NCBI GenBank assembly: GCA_022819645.1
Contig: JAJEGU010000041.1
Location: 62,001-126,000 of the forward strand
Direction of reading: 5' to 3'
Length of the DNA stretch: 64,000 nt
Source of the DNA: Pseudomonadales bacterium
Lineage (GTDB): Bacteria; Pseudomonadota; Gammaproteobacteria; Pseudomonadales; Pseudohongiellaceae
The position numbers were made by a program, and so were the translations under genes. Of the stretch, positions 35,127-45,054 are shown piece by piece. Each line of letters begins with the position of its first letter. The first letter of the stretch is position 1. The notes under the pieces were generated by a model. That model was not told the origin of the DNA and searched no databases. It saw only the letters and a program-made list of their open reading frames with translations.

Positions 35127-37286
35127 CAGTTTCTCCAGCAGCTTTTGCTGAACCCCGGCTTCGCCGGGCTGGTTGGCGGTGAGCGGCAGGTATTCGCCGT
35201 CGGACTGGAGTTCCCAGCTTTGCACCCGCTCTTCGAGGTAGAGGTCTAGTTCGTCGACCACCCGCTTGGCGAGTTTGGGGTTGAGGATGGGAAAGCAGAC
35301 TTCGATGCGGTTGGAGAGGTTGCGCTCCATCCAGTCGGCGCTGGAACAGTAGACGCCGGGCTCGGAATTGCGGAAGCAATAGACCCGGGAATGTTCGAGG
35401 AAGCGACCGACGATGGAGACCACGCGGATATTCTCGCTGATGCGGGGCAGGCCGGGGCGCAGGCAGCAGATGCCGCGCACCACCAGGTCGATCTTCACCC
35501 CCGCCCGGGAAGCCGAATACAGCGCCCGGATCATTTGCGGGTCGGTAAGCGAATTCATCTTGGCCCTGATATAGGCGGGCTTGCCGGCCCTGGCGGCGCG
35601 CTTTTCCGCGTCGATCATCCTGATCATGGCCTTGCGCAGCCGGAAGGGCGCGTGAATCAGCAGCCGCGGCTGGATTTTCTTGCCCATGCCGGTGATCTGC
35701 TGGAACACCTTGTGCACGTCGGCGCAGATCGTTTCCTCCGCGGTGAGCAGGCTGTAGTCGGTGTACAGCAGCGAGTTCTTGCGGTGGTAGTTGCCCGTGC
35801 CGAGATGGGCGTAGCGCTTGAGCCCGCCGTTCTCCCGGCGCACGAAGAGCAACATCTTGGCGTGGGTCTTGTAGCCGAGCACGCCATACACCACCACCGC
35901 GCCGGATTCCTGCAGGATGCTGGCGAACTCGATATTCTCCTCTTCGTCAAAACGCGCCCGCAATTCGATCACCACGGTCACTTCCTTGCCCTTGTGGGCC
36001 GCTTCGGCGAGGGCTTCCACGAGTTCCGAGGATTCGTTGGTGCGGTACAGGGTCTGCTTGATCGACAGCACCGAAGGATCCTTGGCCGCCTCCCGCACCC
36101 ACTGGATGATGGGCAGGAAGGACTGGAAGGGATGCAACAGCAACTGGTCCTCCTTGCCCACCGCGCTGAAGATATCCTGGCGCTTGCCGGCAAGCGCCGG
36201 CGGCAGCCCCGGCGAGAATTTGGGAAAGTGCAGCTCGGGCCGGTCGATCATGCCGAACAGGGCCACGAGCCGCTGCAGATTCACCGGGCCGTCGAGTTCA
36301 AACAGTTCGCTCTTGGCGAGGTCGAAACGGTCGAGCAGGAAATGGGTGAGCCGTTCCGGGCAGCCGCTGTCCACCTCAAGTTTGGTGGCCGCGCCAAAGC
36401 GGCGGCTGTGCAGCTTGTTGCGCAGCGCCGTCGCCACATCCTCCACTTCCACATTGGACATTTCCAGATCGGCATTGCGGGTCACGCGGAACTGATGGCA
36501 GGCGGTGACTTCCATTCCGGGAAAGAACTCGCCCACGAATTCATGAATGATGGACGAAAGGAAAACGAAATTGTCGCCTTCCGGCGCGAATTCCGGGGGA
36601 ATCTTGATCAGCCGCGGCAGGGAGCGGGGCGCCGGCACAATGGCCAGCCCGCTTTCCCGGCCGAATGCGTCCTTGCCTTCCAGCGACAGGATGAAGTTCA
36701 GGCTCTTGTTCACCAGGCGCGGAAAGGGGTGGGCCGGGTCGAGCCCGAGCGGGCTGATGACGGGAACCACTTCGTTGTCAAAATAGCCCTTGGCCCATTT
36801 CGCCAGTTTGGCGTTCCAGTCCTGGCGGCGGATGAAACGGATATTCTCCTGGGCCAGCGAGGGGAACAGATCCTCATTGAGAATGCGGTACTGCTCGTTC
36901 AGCGCCGCCCGCACCTGCTCGTGAATCTGGTTGAGAATCTGTTCGGGATACTTGCCGTCCGGGTCGGGCTTCTGCATGTCGTACTGGAGGCGCTTCTTCA
37001 GCCCGGACACGCGGATTTCAAAGAATTCGTCCAGATTGGAACTGAAAATCAGCAGGAACATCAGCCGCTCAAGCAGCGGATGCTCCCGGTTGCTCGCCTG
37101 GGAGAGCACCCGCAGATTGAACTTGAAATAGCTCAGCTCGCGGTTCTCGAAATAGCCGCCATGGCTCAGGTCGATGTCCTCGCCCTTGCCGAGATCATCG
37201 GTATGCAGATTGTCCAGCCCTTCGCCGGGATGTTCCGCCTCATTGGAAACAAGCTGCAAAGCTGGCATGGCGTCCGCCACGGTCAT
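35121..37286 (-). CDS. ppk: Polyphosphate kinase 1
   Basis: Makes polyphosphate from ATP. From the ATG at 37286 it is 721 aa, close to the family norm. Blocks include YFENRELSYFKFNLRVLSQA (N domain), FIRRQDWN, LDPAHPFPRLVNKSLN, SIKQTLYRTNESSELVEAL and two phospholipase-D-like halves with GYKTHAKMLLFVRRE (autophosphorylated His) and FRNSEPGVYCSSADWMERNL. An ATG at 37322 or 37394 in the same frame would lengthen the N terminus. It is divergent from pstSCAB, a phosphate-theme arrangement. I looked for a Pho box in the spacer and found no convincing one. Confidence 0.94.
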   Translation of the reverse strand: MTVADAMPALQLVSNEAEHPGEGLDNLHTDDLGKGEDIDLSHGGYFENRELSYFKFNLRVLSQASNREHPLLERLMFLLIFSSNLDEFFEIRVSGLKKRLQYDMQKPDPDGKYPEQILNQIHEQVRAALNEQYRILNEDLFPSLAQENIRFIRRQDWNAKLAKWAKGYFDNEVVPVISPLGLDPAHPFPRLVNKSLNFILSLEGKDAFGRESGLAIVPAPRSLPRLIKIPPEFAPEGDNFVFLSSIIHEFVGEFFPGMEVTACHQFRVTRNADLEMSNVEVEDVATALRNKLHSRRFGAATKLEVDSGCPERLTHFLLDRFDLAKSELFELDGPVNLQRLVALFGMIDRPELHFPKFSPGLPPALAGKRQDIFSAVGKEDQLLLHPFQSFLPIIQWVREAAKDPSVLSIKQTLYRTNESSELVEALAEAAHKGKEVTVVIELRARFDEEENIEFASILQESGAVVVYGVLGYKTHAKMLLFVRRENGGLKRYAHLGTGNYHRKNSLLYTDYSLLTAEETICADVHKVFQQITGMGKKIQPRLLIHAPFRLRKAMIRMIDAEKRAARAGKPAYIRAKMNSLTDPQMIRALYSASRAGVKIDLVVRGICCLRPGLPRISENIRVVSIVGRFLEHSRVYCFRNSEPGVYCSSADWMERNLSNRIEVCFPILNPKLAKRVVDELDLYLEERVQSWELQSDGEYLPLTANQPGEAGVQQKLLEKLG

Positions 37287-37403
37287 GTCTGGTCTCGCAT
37301 TTCCTCCCATCCGGCGGGACATACTAGCACCATCGGGGCAGTCTCCTGAAATTTCCAAGGACTTCACGACTTCACAGGACATCCATCCGGGCAAGATCGC
37401 GCC

Positions 37404-38483
37404 GTGCCGGAGTTATCGGGATCCTGGTCGGCGTTTTCCGCGCTTTGCCTGGATGTCTTACACTATGGCGCTGAGTTTTCGCCTTGGGTATTGCCATTGA
37501 ATCTGCCTGGTACGCTTTGCCTGTGCTGGCTTTTGCTGCTGGCGGCGGCGCCCTATGCGGCTTTGGGGGCTGAGGATCTGGAGGAGTATCAGGCGGTGAG
37601 CGGGGTCTCCGGGACCTTGTCTGCGACTGGCTCGGATACGGTTGCCAATCTGATGACCTTGTGGGCCGGGGAATTCCGGCGGATTTATCCCAATGTCAAT
37701 ATCCAGATTCGGGCCACGGGCTCTTCCGCCGCGCCCACGGCGCTCACCGAGACCACCGCGAGCATCGGCCTGATGAGCCGCAACATGCGACGCAATGAAG
37801 TCGAGTCATTCACCGCTCGCTATGGTTATCCGCCCACGCCGTTGCCGGTGGCGCTGGATGCGCTGGCGATTCTGGTGCATCGCGACAATCCCCTGCCGAG
37901 CATCAGCCTGGCCGAGATCGATGCGGTTTTTTCCGCGACCCTGCGTTGCGGCGCGAACCGCCGCCTGGAACGCTGGGACGAACTTGGGCTGTCCGACTCC
38001 TTTGGGTTGGCCGGGGGGGAAATACTCGCATTCGGCCGCAATTCGGTTTCAGGCACTTACGGCTTCTTCAAGGAGACCGCCCTGTGCCGTGGTGATTTTT
38101 ACTCTGGCGTCAACGAGTTGTCGGGCTCGGGCGCCCTGGTGCAGGCGATTGGCTCGACGCGAAACGGGATTGGCTATGCCAGCATCGCCTTCACAACGCC
38201 AGGCGTTCGCATGACGCCCGTGCGCTGGCTCCGGAACGGCTTGGAGAGTACTGCCATGCCGAGTGAGGCGACGGCGGGTGGCTATCCCTTTTCCCGCTAC
38301 CTGTTCTTCTACGTCAACCAGCCTCCCGGGGGGGTGCTGCCGCCGTTGGAGCGCGAGTTCATCCGTATGGTGCTGTCCCGGGATGGCCAGCAGATCGTTT
38401 CCCGCAGCGGTTATATTTCCCTGCCTGCGGCGCTGGCGGCGGAATCCCTGGCCGGTATCGCCAATTCCCGGGCGACCGAATGA
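37404..38483 (+). CDS. pstS: Phosphate ABC transporter, periplasmic binding protein
   Basis: A hydrophobic leader (LPGTLCLCWLLLLAAAPYAALG) is followed by the PstS fold: GTLSATGSDTVANLMTLWAG, IRATGSSAAPTALTE (phosphate-loop Ser/Thr), GLMSRNMRR and GRNSVSGTYGFFKE. It catches phosphate for PstCAB. The GTG at 37404 gives 359 aa but puts about 30 residues before the leader. A TTG at 37491 or 37497 would start the signal peptide directly and is a serious alternative. It overlaps pstC by 4 nt. Confidence 0.88.
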   Translation: MPELSGSWSAFSALCLDVLHYGAEFSPWVLPLNLPGTLCLCWLLLLAAAPYAALGAEDLEEYQAVSGVSGTLSATGSDTVANLMTLWAGEFRRIYPNVNIQIRATGSSAAPTALTETTASIGLMSRNMRRNEVESFTARYGYPPTPLPVALDALAILVHRDNPLPSISLAEIDAVFSATLRCGANRRLERWDELGLSDSFGLAGGEILAFGRNSVSGTYGFFKETALCRGDFYSGVNELSGSGALVQAIGSTRNGIGYASIAFTTPGVRMTPVRWLRNGLESTAMPSEATAGGYPFSRYLFFYVNQPPGGVLPPLEREFIRMVLSRDGQQIVSRSGYISLPAALAAESLAGIANSRATE

Positions 38484-40792
38484 ACGCTGGAGTGAAGCGC
38501 AAGCGGCAGAATGAATCGGCAGCGAATGGCGGCGCCGCCGGCAAGCGCAAGCCGAAAGCCAAACGGGCGCGGCAGCGGCTGCTGCGTTACGCCGCCCGCC
38601 GCCGGCTCTGGGACCGGGCGGCGAGAGCCGTGGTTTCCATTGGCGGCTTGGGCATTATCAGTTCTATTTTGCTGATTTTCTTTTATCTCGTGTACGAGGT
38701 GCTGCCGCTGTTTGGCGGCGCCGATGCGGGAGACGCGGAAATCCTGCCGCAAGTCGTGGCGGGCGAGGCGGTATGGCTGGAAGCCGACTCCGGCGCCGGA
38801 GTGGCCTTGCGGGTCGACGAGCAGGGACTGGCGTCCTTCTTTGACCTGAATACGGGGAATCTGCTGGATACCGAGGCGCTTGCCGCTCCTTCCGGCGCCG
38901 CGCTGACCGCCATGGCCCGGGATTCCGCGGGAAGCGGCCTGTTCGCTGCGGGTTTCGATGACGGCAGCGTGGTGGTGGCCGGCTGGGATGCGGCGCCGGA
39001 AGCGGGTTCGATTGCCCCGCGGCTGGAATATCCCCTGGGTCCGCGATCCCTGGCGGTGCTGGACGGTCGGGCGGTGAGCGCCGTGGGATTACGCAGCGTC
39101 CAGGGTGGCATCAGCATCGCTGCGGTAGGCGATGACGGGCCGGTCGCGCTGCTGGAACAAACCTTCGATAGCGGCCCACCGGGTTTGCCGGCGTTGCCGC
39201 GGACCGGCGCCGAAAACCGGCGTCGGGAGTTTTTCGTCGGCAATATTCAGCCAGAAAATATCCTGTTGCCCCAGGACCCGCGCTGGATGTTGCTGCTGAC
39301 CGCAACGGGCGAACTCAATCTGCTTGCCATCGGCGCCGGAAACCAGGCGGAAATTGTCGATGCCGCGTCGCTGGTCCCCACTTCCGGCAGCCTGGGCGAA
39401 GTGCGCCTGCTCGCCGGTGGCATGTCCCTGATTGCAGCGGACCACAGCGGTCGCGTGACCCAGTGGTTCATTGTGGTGGAAGACGGCCGGGCAAGTATGG
39501 AGCCGGTACGGGAATTCGCCCTGTTCGACAGCGCCATAGCCGCCCTCGATGGGGAGCGGGGCCGTCGGGTCTTTGCGGCGGTCAGCGCCAGCGGCGAGAT
39601 TGCCCTGGTCAACGTTACCGCCGAAACCGTGAGTTTTCCCGGCCAGTGGGACAGCCCGGGGGTGCGCGCCGCGGCGCTTGCTCCGGCGGGTGATTTGCTG
39701 TTGCTGGAGGACGTTGCGGGAAGTCTCGCAAGCTGGCGCATCGACAATCCCCATCCAGAATTCTCCCTGTCGGCGCTGTGGAGCGAAACCTGGTACGAGA
39801 ATTATCCCGAACCGGCCCTGGTTTGGCAGACTACGGCGGCGGACGACGCCCTGGAGCCAAAATACAGCTTGGCGCCATTGACTTTCGGCACCCTCAAGGC
39901 CGCCCTGTACGCCATGTTGTTCGCGGCGCCCCTGGCGATTTGCGCCGCGGTGTTCACCGGCTATTTCATGCCGCCCGGCGCGCGGCGCCAGATCAAGCCG
40001 TTGATCGAACTCATGGAAGCCCTGCCCACGGTGGTGATCGGCTTTCTCGCCGGGCTTTGGCTGGCGCCGCTGGTGGACGCCAATCTCATGGCCCTGGCGC
40101 TGGGGGCCCTGCTGTTGCCGCTGGGGGTTCTGCTGGCGAGTCTGGCCATGGCGCGATTGCCGGAACGCCTTGACCTGGAGTGGCGGGAAGGCTGGCAGGC
40201 GCTGGCCCTGGCGCCGGTATTGCTGCTGGCCGGCGCACTCGCCTGGCTGCTCGCGCCAAGTGTGGAAGAGCTGCTCTTCGCCGGCGGCCTCAAGGACTGG
40301 CTATTGCAGCGCTGGGGGCTGGATTATGTCTCGCGCAATGCCCTGATCGTCGGCGCCGCCATGGGGTTTGCGGTGATTCCGGCGATTTACTCCATCGCCG
40401 ATGATGCCATATTCACCGTGCCCCGCCACCTCAGCAACGGCGCCCTGGCGATTGGCGCCAATCGCTGGCAAACCCTGAGCTGGCTGATCCTGCCGGCGGC
40501 GGCGCCCGGCATTCTCAGTGCGTTGATGATCGGTTTCGGCCGCGCCATCGGAGAAACCATGATCGTGCTCATGGCCACGGGCAATACGCCGATCATGGAC
40601 GCCAACCTGTTCGAGGGCATGCGCAGCCTGGCGGCCAATCTGGCCATCGAGATTCCCGAATCCGAAGTCGGCAGCAGCCACTACCGGATCCTGTTTTTCG
40701 CCTCCCTGGTGCTGCTGCTGTTCACCTTTGTCATCAACTCGGCGGCTGAACTCGTGCGCCAGCGCCAGCGCCGGAAGTACCGGATGATATGA
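38480..40792 (+). CDS. pstC: Phosphate ABC transporter permease, enlarged PstC
   Basis: 770 aa, more than twice E. coli PstC (319). A Lys/Arg-rich cytoplasmic N terminus and one transmembrane helix (GGLGIISSILLIFFYLVYEV) are followed by a periplasmic domain of about 380 residues with beta-propeller-like repeats (GLFAAGFDDGSVVVAGWD, SLIAADHSGRVTQWF, RVFAAVSASGEIALV). The permease core then has KPLIELMEALPTVVIGFLAG and RHLSNGALAIGANRWQTLSW (the ATPase-contact loop) and FGRAIGETMIVLMATGN. Large inserts of this kind are known from other gammaproteobacterial PstC proteins. ATGA overlaps at both ends couple it to pstS and pstA. Confidence 0.93.
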   Translation: MNAGVKRKRQNESAANGGAAGKRKPKAKRARQRLLRYAARRRLWDRAARAVVSIGGLGIISSILLIFFYLVYEVLPLFGGADAGDAEILPQVVAGEAVWLEADSGAGVALRVDEQGLASFFDLNTGNLLDTEALAAPSGAALTAMARDSAGSGLFAAGFDDGSVVVAGWDAAPEAGSIAPRLEYPLGPRSLAVLDGRAVSAVGLRSVQGGISIAAVGDDGPVALLEQTFDSGPPGLPALPRTGAENRRREFFVGNIQPENILLPQDPRWMLLLTATGELNLLAIGAGNQAEIVDAASLVPTSGSLGEVRLLAGGMSLIAADHSGRVTQWFIVVEDGRASMEPVREFALFDSAIAALDGERGRRVFAAVSASGEIALVNVTAETVSFPGQWDSPGVRAAALAPAGDLLLLEDVAGSLASWRIDNPHPEFSLSALWSETWYENYPEPALVWQTTAADDALEPKYSLAPLTFGTLKAALYAMLFAAPLAICAAVFTGYFMPPGARRQIKPLIELMEALPTVVIGFLAGLWLAPLVDANLMALALGALLLPLGVLLASLAMARLPERLDLEWREGWQALALAPVLLLAGALAWLLAPSVEELLFAGGLKDWLLQRWGLDYVSRNALIVGAAMGFAVIPAIYSIADDAIFTVPRHLSNGALAIGANRWQTLSWLILPAAAPGILSALMIGFGRAIGETMIVLMATGNTPIMDANLFEGMRSLAANLAIEIPESEVGSSHYRILFFASLVLLLFTFVINSAAELVRQRQRRKYRMI

Positions 40793-42477
40793 AGCGATCC
40801 CTTGCCAACTGGCTGGACAGCGGCGCCCCCTGGGTCTGGATCAATGCCGGCGCGGTGACCCTGTGCCTGGCCATGGTGTTCGCCCTGCTGCTCCTGCTGG
40901 GGGTGAAGGGGCTGGGACATTTCTGGCCGCGCCCCGTATTGCAGGCCACGTATCTTGCGGCGGAGCCTCCGGCAACCATTATCGGTGAGCTTGCCGCAAG
41001 CGAAACCATTGCCGCCGGCGAGTTGAATCCCGTTGCGCCGGAGGAAGATCAAGACGAAATCGAGCGGCAACTGCTCAAGCTCGGCAACCGTGACATCACC
41101 GGCAGCAATTTCGCCTGGGTGTTTACCGGGCTCCTGGAGGATGTCAGCTTTCCCGCCGAACTGGCCGTGCTGGAACGCAGGGAATGGGGCAATCTGTACG
41201 GCTATCTGGACGGATTGCGGCAGGCGGGCGCAGCGGTACTGCCTGCGGGAGCGTCGGACGGGACCGGCGAGGCCCGCTGGAGTGAGTTGCATGTGCGCCT
41301 CGACCGGGCGCGGGATTTGCGCCGGGAAATCGAGCGCATTGAACGATCCATCATCGCGGACATCAATTTCGGCATGGAACGCCTGCGGCTGGAGGAACGA
41401 CGGCTTGCCCTCGCCGGCGGCGACAGCGCCGGCGCCCTGCGGGAAAACGCCAGGCAGCGCGAAGCCTTTGACGCGCAGTACGCCGAAATTCGCCTGCGGC
41501 TGCTGGAACTCAACCGGCAGATTCAGCGCGATACGGCGCTGTTCCGCATCGCCGACGGCAGCGTGGTGGAAATTCCCGTAGCCGATATTGTCCGGGCGTA
41601 TCGCCCCAATGCCATGGGCTGGGCGGAATCGTTGGGGATGTATTTTGAGCGGCTGATGGAATTCCTCAGCGGCAATCCCCGGGAGGCCAACACCGAGGGG
41701 GGATTGCTGCCGGCGCTATATGGCACCGCCATGATGGTGATGTTGATGTCGGTGATTGTAACGCCGCTTGGCGTGGTGGCGGGAGTGTATCTCAGCGAGT
41801 ACGCCCCCCGGGGCTGGCTGACGCGGATCATCCGGGTATCGGTGAACAATCTGGCCGGGGTGCCTTCCATTGTCTACGGCATGTTCGGCCTGGGTTTTTT
41901 CATCTATCTGGCTGGAGGCGAGATCGACCGGCTGTTTTATGCCGAATCCCTGCCGGCGCCGACATTCGGCACCCCGGGTCTGCTCTGGGCTTCCCTCACC
42001 CTGGCGCTGCTTACCCTGCCCGTGGTCATCGTCGCCACCGAGGAGGGCCTGGGCAATGTTCCCGCTTCCTTGCGGGAAGCGAGCCTGGCGCTTGGCGCGA
42101 CCCAGTTCGAGACCCTGTGGCGGGTGGTGCTGCCCCTGGCGCGGCCTTCCATGCTCACCGGGCTGATTCTCGCCGTGGCCCGGGCCGCGGGGGAAGTTGC
42201 CCCGCTCATGCTCGTGGGGGTGGTCAAGCTGGCGCCTTCGCTGCCCCTGGACACCCAGTTTCCCTACCTGCACCTGGAACAGCAGTTCATGCACCTGGGC
42301 TACCATGTGTTCGACCTCGCCACCCAGAGCCCCAATGTGGAGGCCGCCATGCCACAGGCATTTGCCACCGCCTTTCTGCTAGTCGCCGTGGTGACCGCGC
42401 TGAACCTGAGCGCGGTGGTGTTGCGCGGGCGGCTGCGGGAACGCTACCGGGCCATGGACACCGGAGCCTGGGTATGA
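40789..42477 (+). CDS. pstA: Phosphate ABC transporter permease, enlarged PstA
   Basis: 562 aa against about 296 in E. coli. Transmembrane helix 1 ([20 protein letters not shown]) is followed by a periplasmic insert of roughly 230 residues. The insert includes a long coiled coil ([20 protein letters not shown] to [13 protein letters not shown]). The core then has [58 protein letters not shown] and [14 protein letters not shown]. The insert presumably pairs with that of PstC. ATGA overlaps link it to pstC and pstB. Confidence 0.93.
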   Translation: MKRSLANWLDSGAPWVWINAGAVTLCLAMVFALLLLLGVKGLGHFWPRPVLQATYLAAEPPATIIGELAASETIAAGELNPVAPEEDQDEIERQLLKLGNRDITGSNFAWVFTGLLEDVSFPAELAVLERREWGNLYGYLDGLRQAGAAVLPAGASDGTGEARWSELHVRLDRARDLRREIERIERSIIADINFGMERLRLEERRLALAGGDSAGALRENARQREAFDAQYAEIRLRLLELNRQIQRDTALFRIADGSVVEIPVADIVRAYRPNAMGWAESLGMYFERLMEFLSGNPREANTEGGLLPALYGTAMMVMLMSVIVTPLGVVAGVYLSEYAPRGWLTRIIRVSVNNLAGVPSIVYGMFGLGFFIYLAGGEIDRLFYAESLPAPTFGTPGLLWASLTLALLTLPVVIVATEEGLGNVPASLREASLALGATQFETLWRVVLPLARPSMLTGLILAVARAAGEVAPLMLVGVVKLAPSLPLDTQFPYLHLEQQFMHLGYHVFDLATQSPNVEAAMPQAFATAFLLVAVVTALNLSAVVLRGRLRERYRAMDTGAWV

Positions 42478-43283
42478 ACGGCGGGGAATTCAGTGAACTC
42501 AATCCGGATGCGGACGGCGTAAGGCCCGAGCCCTGCCTGGAAACGCGCAATCTCAGCCTGCGCTATGCCGGCAACCGGCGCGCCCTGAACAAGGTCAGGC
42601 TGACGATTCCCCGGCAAAGGGTGACCGCGCTGATCGGGCCGAGCGGCTGCGGCAAGACCAGCCTGCTGCGCTGCTTCAACCGGCTCAATGATCTGGTGGA
42701 TGATTGCGTGATCACCGGCAGGGTGCGGCTTGATGGCAAGAATATCTATGCCGCCAAGGTCGATGTGACCGAGTTGCGGCGACGGGTGGGGATGGTGTTC
42801 CAGAAACCCAATCCCTTTCCCAAGTCGATCTACGAAAATGTTGCCTTTGGCCTGCGCATCCGCGGCATCAAATCGCGCCGCCGGCTCGATGAAATCGTGC
42901 AGGAATCGCTCAGCGCCGCGGCGCTCTGGGACGAAGTCAAGGACCGCCTGCACAAGAGCGCCCTGGAGCTTTCCGGCGGCCAGCAGCAGCGCCTGGTCAT
43001 TGCCCGCACCCTGGCGGTTGCGCCCGAAGTCTTGCTGCTCGATGAATCCGCCTCGGCGCTGGACCCGATTTCAACCCTGAAAATCGAGGAACTGATCAGC
43101 GAACTGAAAAAGAACTACACTATCGTCATCGTCACCCATAATCTGCAACAGGCGGCCCGGGTCGCGGACTACACAGCCTTCATGGACATGGGCGAACTGG
43201 TGGAGTTCGATACCACAGCCAGAATCTTCACCAACCCGGTAAAACGCCGCACAGAAGAGTATGTAACTGGTAGGTATGGGTGA
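42474..43283 (+). CDS. pstB: Phosphate ABC transporter ATPase
   Basis: 269 aa. Walker A is GPSGCGKTS, the Q-loop region [19 protein letters not shown] is highly typical of PstB, the signature is LSGGQQQR, and Walker B is [12 protein letters not shown]. The residues after the catalytic Glu are Ser-Ala where most PstB have Pro-x (DEPTSALDP), a mild oddity. The switch His is in [12 protein letters not shown]. The start overlaps the pstA stop (ATGA). No phoU follows; a repeat element begins at the stop codon instead. Confidence 0.96.
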   Translation: MNGGEFSELNPDADGVRPEPCLETRNLSLRYAGNRRALNKVRLTIPRQRVTALIGPSGCGKTSLLRCFNRLNDLVDDCVITGRVRLDGKNIYAAKVDVTELRRRVGMVFQKPNPFPKSIYENVAFGLRIRGIKSRRRLDEIVQESLSAAALWDEVKDRLHKSALELSGGQQQRLVIARTLAVAPEVLLLDESASALDPISTLKIEELISELKKNYTIVIVTHNLQQAARVADYTAFMDMGELVEFDTTARIFTNPVKRRTEEYVTGRYG

Positions 43284-43423
43284 GGCCCGGTCGGCGCAGC
43301 CGATGAGAAGCGCAGCTTCTCAAGGGCCGAACGGCTCGCCATGGGCGAGGGCAAGCGTTTACGAAGCGCAGCTTCGTGCGCAGTCCCGAGCGGCGCCGGG
43401 CTATGCTCGGCGGCTGGACTGGC
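43278..43423. repeat. Mosaic repeat, copy with modules F and C
   Basis: Module F (43278-43312) overlaps the pstB stop and matches the inverted copy at the ppk stop. A small palindrome GAGAAGCGCAGCTTCTC (43305-43321) comes next. Module C (43351-43420) contains CGAAGCGCAGCTTCG and GGGCTATGCTCGGCGGCTGG, shared with 57083-57150. The 232-bp spacer before gshB holds no separate gene. Confidence 0.8.
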
Positions 43424-43515
43424 GAGATGTCAATTTCAATACGACGCCCCTTGAGACCAAATCCGTTCAGATGCACAATGCCGCCCAACCCAATCCCGCA
43501 ACCAAGCCAAGCAAA

Positions 43516-44466
43516 ATGTCAGTCAACCTGGGCGTCGTGATGGACCCCATTCCGTCCATCAACCCAAGAAAGGACACCACCCTCGCCATGTTGCTAGCCG
43601 CCCAATCCCGGGGCTGGCGCATGGAATACATGCTTCCCGCAGACCTCCACCTTGGCCCGGGAGTATGCCGCGCCATCACCAGCGAACTCACCGTGCGCGA
43701 CGACCTCGGGGACTGGTTCAGCCTCGGCGAAACCAGGGACATCGACCTTGCCGAATTCGATGTCATCCTCATGCGCAAGGACCCTCCCTTCGACATGGAC
43801 TACGTCAATGCCACCTACCTGCTCGAACACGCCCAGGCGGCTGGGGTTCTCGTGGTCAATGAGGCGCGCGGCCTGCGCGACTACAACGAGAAAATGGCCG
43901 CCACCCTGTTCCCGCAATGCTGTGCTCCTTTCCTGGTGTCGGCCAATGGGGAACTGCTGCGGGAGTTTCACCGGGAACACCGGGACGTGGTGTACAAGCC
44001 CCTGGACGGCATGGGCGGCGCCGATATTTTCCGGGTGCGCCCCGACGACCCCAATCTTTCGGTCATCATCGAATCCCTGACCCGCAACGGCCACCGCCAG
44101 ATCATGGCCCAGCGCTTCATCCCCGAGATTGCCGAAGGCGACAAGCGCATTCTGCTGATCGAAGGCAAACCCGTTCCCTGGTCGCTTGCGCGGATACCCG
44201 CCGCCGGCGAAACCAGGGGCAATCTGGCTGCCGGTGGCACCGGCGTCTGCCGGGAACTGAGTGATCGCGACCGTTGGATCTGCGGCCAGATCGGACCTTC
44301 GCTGGCCGCGGCGGGAATGCTGTTCATCGGCATCGACGTCATCGGCGACTATCTCACCGAAATCAATGTGACCAGCCCCACCTGCATGCGGGAAATCCAG
44401 CAGGAGACCGGACTCGATATTGCAGGCGACCTGATGGACTGTATACTGGACAGGTTATCCGGCTGA
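43516..44466 (+). CDS. gshB: Glutathione synthetase
   Basis: Joins gamma-glutamylcysteine and glycine using ATP. 316 aa, the standard length, starting MSVNLGVVMDPIPSINPRKD (homologues begin with similar wording). ATP-grasp features are DVVYKPLDGMGGADIF, IMAQRFIPEIAEGDKRILLI, AAGGTGVCRELSDRD and LFIGIDVIGDYLTEINVTSP. An upstream ATG at 43471 in frame lacks family support. It is followed 9 bp later by yqgE, the usual neighbour. Confidence 0.96.
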   Translation: MSVNLGVVMDPIPSINPRKDTTLAMLLAAQSRGWRMEYMLPADLHLGPGVCRAITSELTVRDDLGDWFSLGETRDIDLAEFDVILMRKDPPFDMDYVNATYLLEHAQAAGVLVVNEARGLRDYNEKMAATLFPQCCAPFLVSANGELLREFHREHRDVVYKPLDGMGGADIFRVRPDDPNLSVIIESLTRNGHRQIMAQRFIPEIAEGDKRILLIEGKPVPWSLARIPAAGETRGNLAAGGTGVCRELSDRDRWICGQIGPSLAAAGMLFIGIDVIGDYLTEINVTSPTCMREIQQETGLDIAGDLMDCILDRLSG

Positions 44467-44475
44467 CTTCATCCC

Positions 44476-45045
44476 ATGACTGCCACCAGCACACTGGAAA
44501 ACCAGTTCCTCGTCGCAATGCCGCGCCTGACCGGCACCTATTTTGGCCGCACGGTCACCTACCTGTGGAAACACGACAAGTCCGGCGCCATCGGCATTGT
44601 GGTCAACAGGCCCATGAAGACCAGCCTTGCCGATATCTTCGACGAACTCGCAATCAGCAGCAGCGCGGGCGAGGGGGATTTCCGCGCCCGTCAGGTACTC
44701 GCCGGAGGCCCGGTGGAACGGGACAAGGGATTCATCCTGCACGATGCCGGGGGAAAGTGGGATTCCTCGATTCGGGTCACGCCCGACATCACCGTAACCA
44801 CCTCCAAGTCGATTCTCGAAGCCATCGCCTCGGGCGACGGCCCGGACAATTACCTGATTGCCCTGGGTTGCGCCGGCTGGGGGCCGGGGCAACTGGAGCA
44901 GGAAATACTCAACAACTCCTGGCTGACCACGCCGGCGAGCAGCGAGCTGATCTTTTCCGAAGACTATACCGGCAAGCCTGGCGCGGCGGCAGCGCAGCTC
45001 GGTATCGCCCTGGAAAAAATGTCGCCGGAGGCGGGCCATTCCTGA
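44476..45045 (+). CDS. yqgE: YqgE/AlgH family protein
   Basis: 189 aa. It opens LENQFLVAMPRLTGTYFGRTV and contains HDKSGAIGIVVNRP, VLAGGPVERDKGFILH and YLIALGCAGWGPGQLEQEI, all DUF179/UPF0301 landmarks. Its biochemical role is unclear; in Pseudomonas it was linked to alginate regulation. It sits between gshB and yqgF, its conserved place. Confidence 0.95.
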   Translation: MTATSTLENQFLVAMPRLTGTYFGRTVTYLWKHDKSGAIGIVVNRPMKTSLADIFDELAISSSAGEGDFRARQVLAGGPVERDKGFILHDAGGKWDSSIRVTPDITVTTSKSILEAIASGDGPDNYLIALGCAGWGPGQLEQEILNNSWLTTPASSELIFSEDYTGKPGAAAAQLGIALEKMSPEAGHS

Positions 45046-45054
45046 ACGACCGCG

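Noticed and set aside
37287..37403. Pho box between ppk and pstS
   Set aside because: GACTTCACGACTTCAC is a direct repeat, but its 8-bp spacing and sequence do not fit the 11-bp CTGTCAT repeats of a PhoB site.
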